Shown piece by piece: positions 5,475-6,869 of a stretch of DNA of 6,869 bases. Position 1 is the stretch's first letter. Each line of letters begins with the position of its first letter. This stretch comes from Gammaproteobacteria bacterium. GTDB taxonomy: Bacteria > Pseudomonadota > Gammaproteobacteria > Comchoanobacterales > Comchoanobacteraceae. A program made the position numbers and the translations under genes. The notes below the pieces were generated by a model. That model made no database searches. It was given only the letters and a program-made list of their open reading frames with translations, and was not told the DNA's origin. The stretch covers positions 1 to 6,869 of the forward strand of contig JAQWRO010000009.1 of the NCBI GenBank assembly GCA_029243665.1, written 5' to 3'.

Positions 5475-6869
5475 TTAACCTTTACGTCCTTGTGGTTGTG
5501 TCATCAATCCATACTGTTGATCAAACCTATGTTGACCAAGGTCTGATACATTTTTATTTTGGCATAATTGGCTAAATAGTGAATGATTAATGCTTGGAGG
5601 TAATAAGTAAGGTTTAATTTCAGATTGATAAAGCTTTGTGGTTAATAATGATTTTCTTTCATCTAAATTATTATCAAGAATGAATAACACATCTTTACCC
5701 AAATAATGACAATACCCAATAGTGAACGATAACGGATCTTCCATGATATTAGTTTCTGGGGCATTATGTTGTGTCAATTTAGAAGGCTTTTTAGACAAGA
5801 AGTTTTCGATGACATAGGTCAGGGGGTGTTGAGCGACATTGTTATGGTAAGCTTCCCAAATTAAATCTATATGAGGTCTATTTTCTTGAGAGAGTATTTG
5901 GCAAAAAAGTGTTTTTAATGTTTGGTTTTCTACAATTAATTGAGGGTTTTGATAGACTAAAGCATAAATATATAAATCAACGTCATTGGTTAATGCGCCC
6001 ATGTCCAAGAGTTTTTGCCATCTAGAAGCGTGTGCATACTCAAATTGGATGCGGTTTATTTGTTCTAATGTTATTGGTAGATATTTTTCACAATAGGCAA
6101 GATAAGTTAATTCTTGATTGGGAACGATAAGGTTTAGTTTAGCGCCTTGGTCCAGAAAACATCTGATGGCATAAATAACATTCGGGTCACTTTGAAATTC
6201 ATTGATATTTAACTTCAAATATTTAAAAATTTCAAAAATAACAGTATAGTTATCCTGATTCATATGACTAAGAATATTTTGATTAATATTATTGACTAAT
6301 AATAAAAAGTTTTTTTTGAAAGCATGATGTTGATCAATAGTGCATGAAAATGATGTTTGTAGTCTCGTGACACTTTTTTTGTAAGCTCGGTAAGATACTT
6401 CAAACATTCTCACATAACAATCTGAATCATGCATTTTGGACAAAAGCAAAGTTTCAGTCCAAGGGTGTTCAGGGATACGCCAGAGAACAGCTTCTTCAAG
6501 TAATTGTTCCCTAGGTCCGGTAATATCAAGATTGATAGATGGATGTGCTAAGAACGGGTAGATCATGCTGTTTAAAGATTTAGCGGCACGAAATAAATTA
6601 GGTTCATAATTTGTAAAATTTGGATCAAAGTGTGGTGAGTCGAGAAGTGCTAATATGACATTTTCATTTTTTTCCTGAAAAGCCGTTTCACAAATAAGAT
6701 CAAGTACTATCGGGTTATCTATCTTCGGAATAACAGCTATAAGTTCATTATCACTCATTATGTGATATAAAAAATAAATAGCATTATAATTTGGTTTTTG
6801 TTTGAAATGAAATAGATCTGATATTGTTTTTAATAATATTCCTTTTTGATTGGATGATATATGTTCTTT
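5475..6869 (-). CDS. Ankyrin-like helical repeat protein, probably 5'-truncated by the window edge
   Basis: Function is not recognised. The protein is largely helical with degenerate ankyrin-like units. Numbered from the internal ATG at 6758, these are NENVILALLDSPHFDPN (31-47), FRAAKSLNSMIYPFLAHP (56-73), a clearer VIYAIRCFLDQGAKLN (194-209) and RWQKLLDMGALTN (246-258). The first two are offset by 31 residues, close to the 33-residue ankyrin period. Ankyrin repeats mediate protein-protein binding. From the ATG at 6758 the product is 427 residues, but the frame is open for 37 more codons to the right edge. That stretch has protein-like composition and includes SDLFHFKQKPNYNAIYFLYH. No Shine-Dalgarno sequence precedes the ATG, and no other ATG, GTG or TTG occurs in frame in between, so I think the true start lies beyond 6869. 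No signal peptide or membrane segment is visible. It converges on the LRR-like gene. An effector or internal scaffold role is inference. If the ATG at 6758 is the start, the gene is complete at 5475-6758. Confidence 0.7.
   Translation of the reverse strand, partial: KEHISSNQKGILLKTISDLFHFKQKPNYNAIYFLYHIMSDNELIAVIPKIDNPIVLDLICETAFQEKNENVILALLDSPHFDPNFTNYEPNLFRAAKSLNSMIYPFLAHPSINLDITGPREQLLEEAVLWRIPEHPWTETLLLSKMHDSDCYVRMFEVSYRAYKKSVTRLQTSFSCTIDQHHAFKKNFLLLVNNINQNILSHMNQDNYTVIFEIFKYLKLNINEFQSDPNVIYAIRCFLDQGAKLNLIVPNQELTYLAYCEKYLPITLEQINRIQFEYAHASRWQKLLDMGALTNDVDLYIYALVYQNPQLIVENQTLKTLFCQILSQENRPHIDLIWEAYHNNVAQHPLTYVIENFLSKKPSKLTQHNAPETNIMEDPLSFTIGYCHYLGKDVLFILDNNLDERKSLLTTKLYQSEIKPYLLPPSINHSLFSQLCQNKNVSDLGQHRFDQQYGLMTQPQGRKG

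Noticed and set aside
6783..6811. TATAAT on the minus strand at 6788-6783 as promoter of the ankyrin-like gene
   Set aside because: The -10 is perfect, but the best -35 at 17 nt (TTCATT, 6811-6806) matches only 3 of 6, and the surrounding DNA is an open frame continuous with the gene. It encodes NYNA there, so I favour coincidence.

Overview
The window is AT-rich and gene-dense and looks like a gammaproteobacterial chromosome. The best taxonomic evidence is the valyl-tRNA synthetase. The stretch after its KMSKS motif (GMMQPKLAEA, then HFPDGIEAHGTDALR) closely resembles the corresponding segment of enterobacterial ValS as I remember it. AT-rich sequence, poorly conserved LRR and ankyrin-like proteins and a patchily distributed glycosyltransferase would fit a host-associated gammaproteobacterium such as a member of the Legionellales. 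That placement is inference; no marker here fixes the genus.

Left part, 1-4262, minus strand: three genes read leftward in the order valS, queC and a GT-D-type glycosyltransferase-like gene. valS and queC are separated by 3 nt, and the queC ribosome binding site lies across the end of valS, so they are very probably co-transcribed. The third gene starts 59 nt after queC with a TTG codon behind a good Shine-Dalgarno sequence. It also has a plausible sigma70 promoter of its own, and it runs off the left edge.

Middle, 4263-4456: a divergent intergenic region of 194 nt. It holds a perfect TATAAT box for the rightward gene and an 11-bp palindrome just upstream of that box.

Right part, 4457-6869: two poorly characterised genes converge. 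The plus-strand gene encodes a 312-residue protein with three 21-residue repeats of the BspA/LRR_5 type. The minus-strand gene encodes a helical protein with degenerate ankyrin-like segments. Its frame stays open from the apparent ATG to the right edge, so its 5' end is probably outside the window.

Together the window pairs conserved tRNA biology (Val charging, queuosine precursor synthesis) with accessory genes that could act at the cell surface or on a host. No mobile element, CRISPR array, tRNA or rRNA was found, and there is no convincing new multi-gene system.
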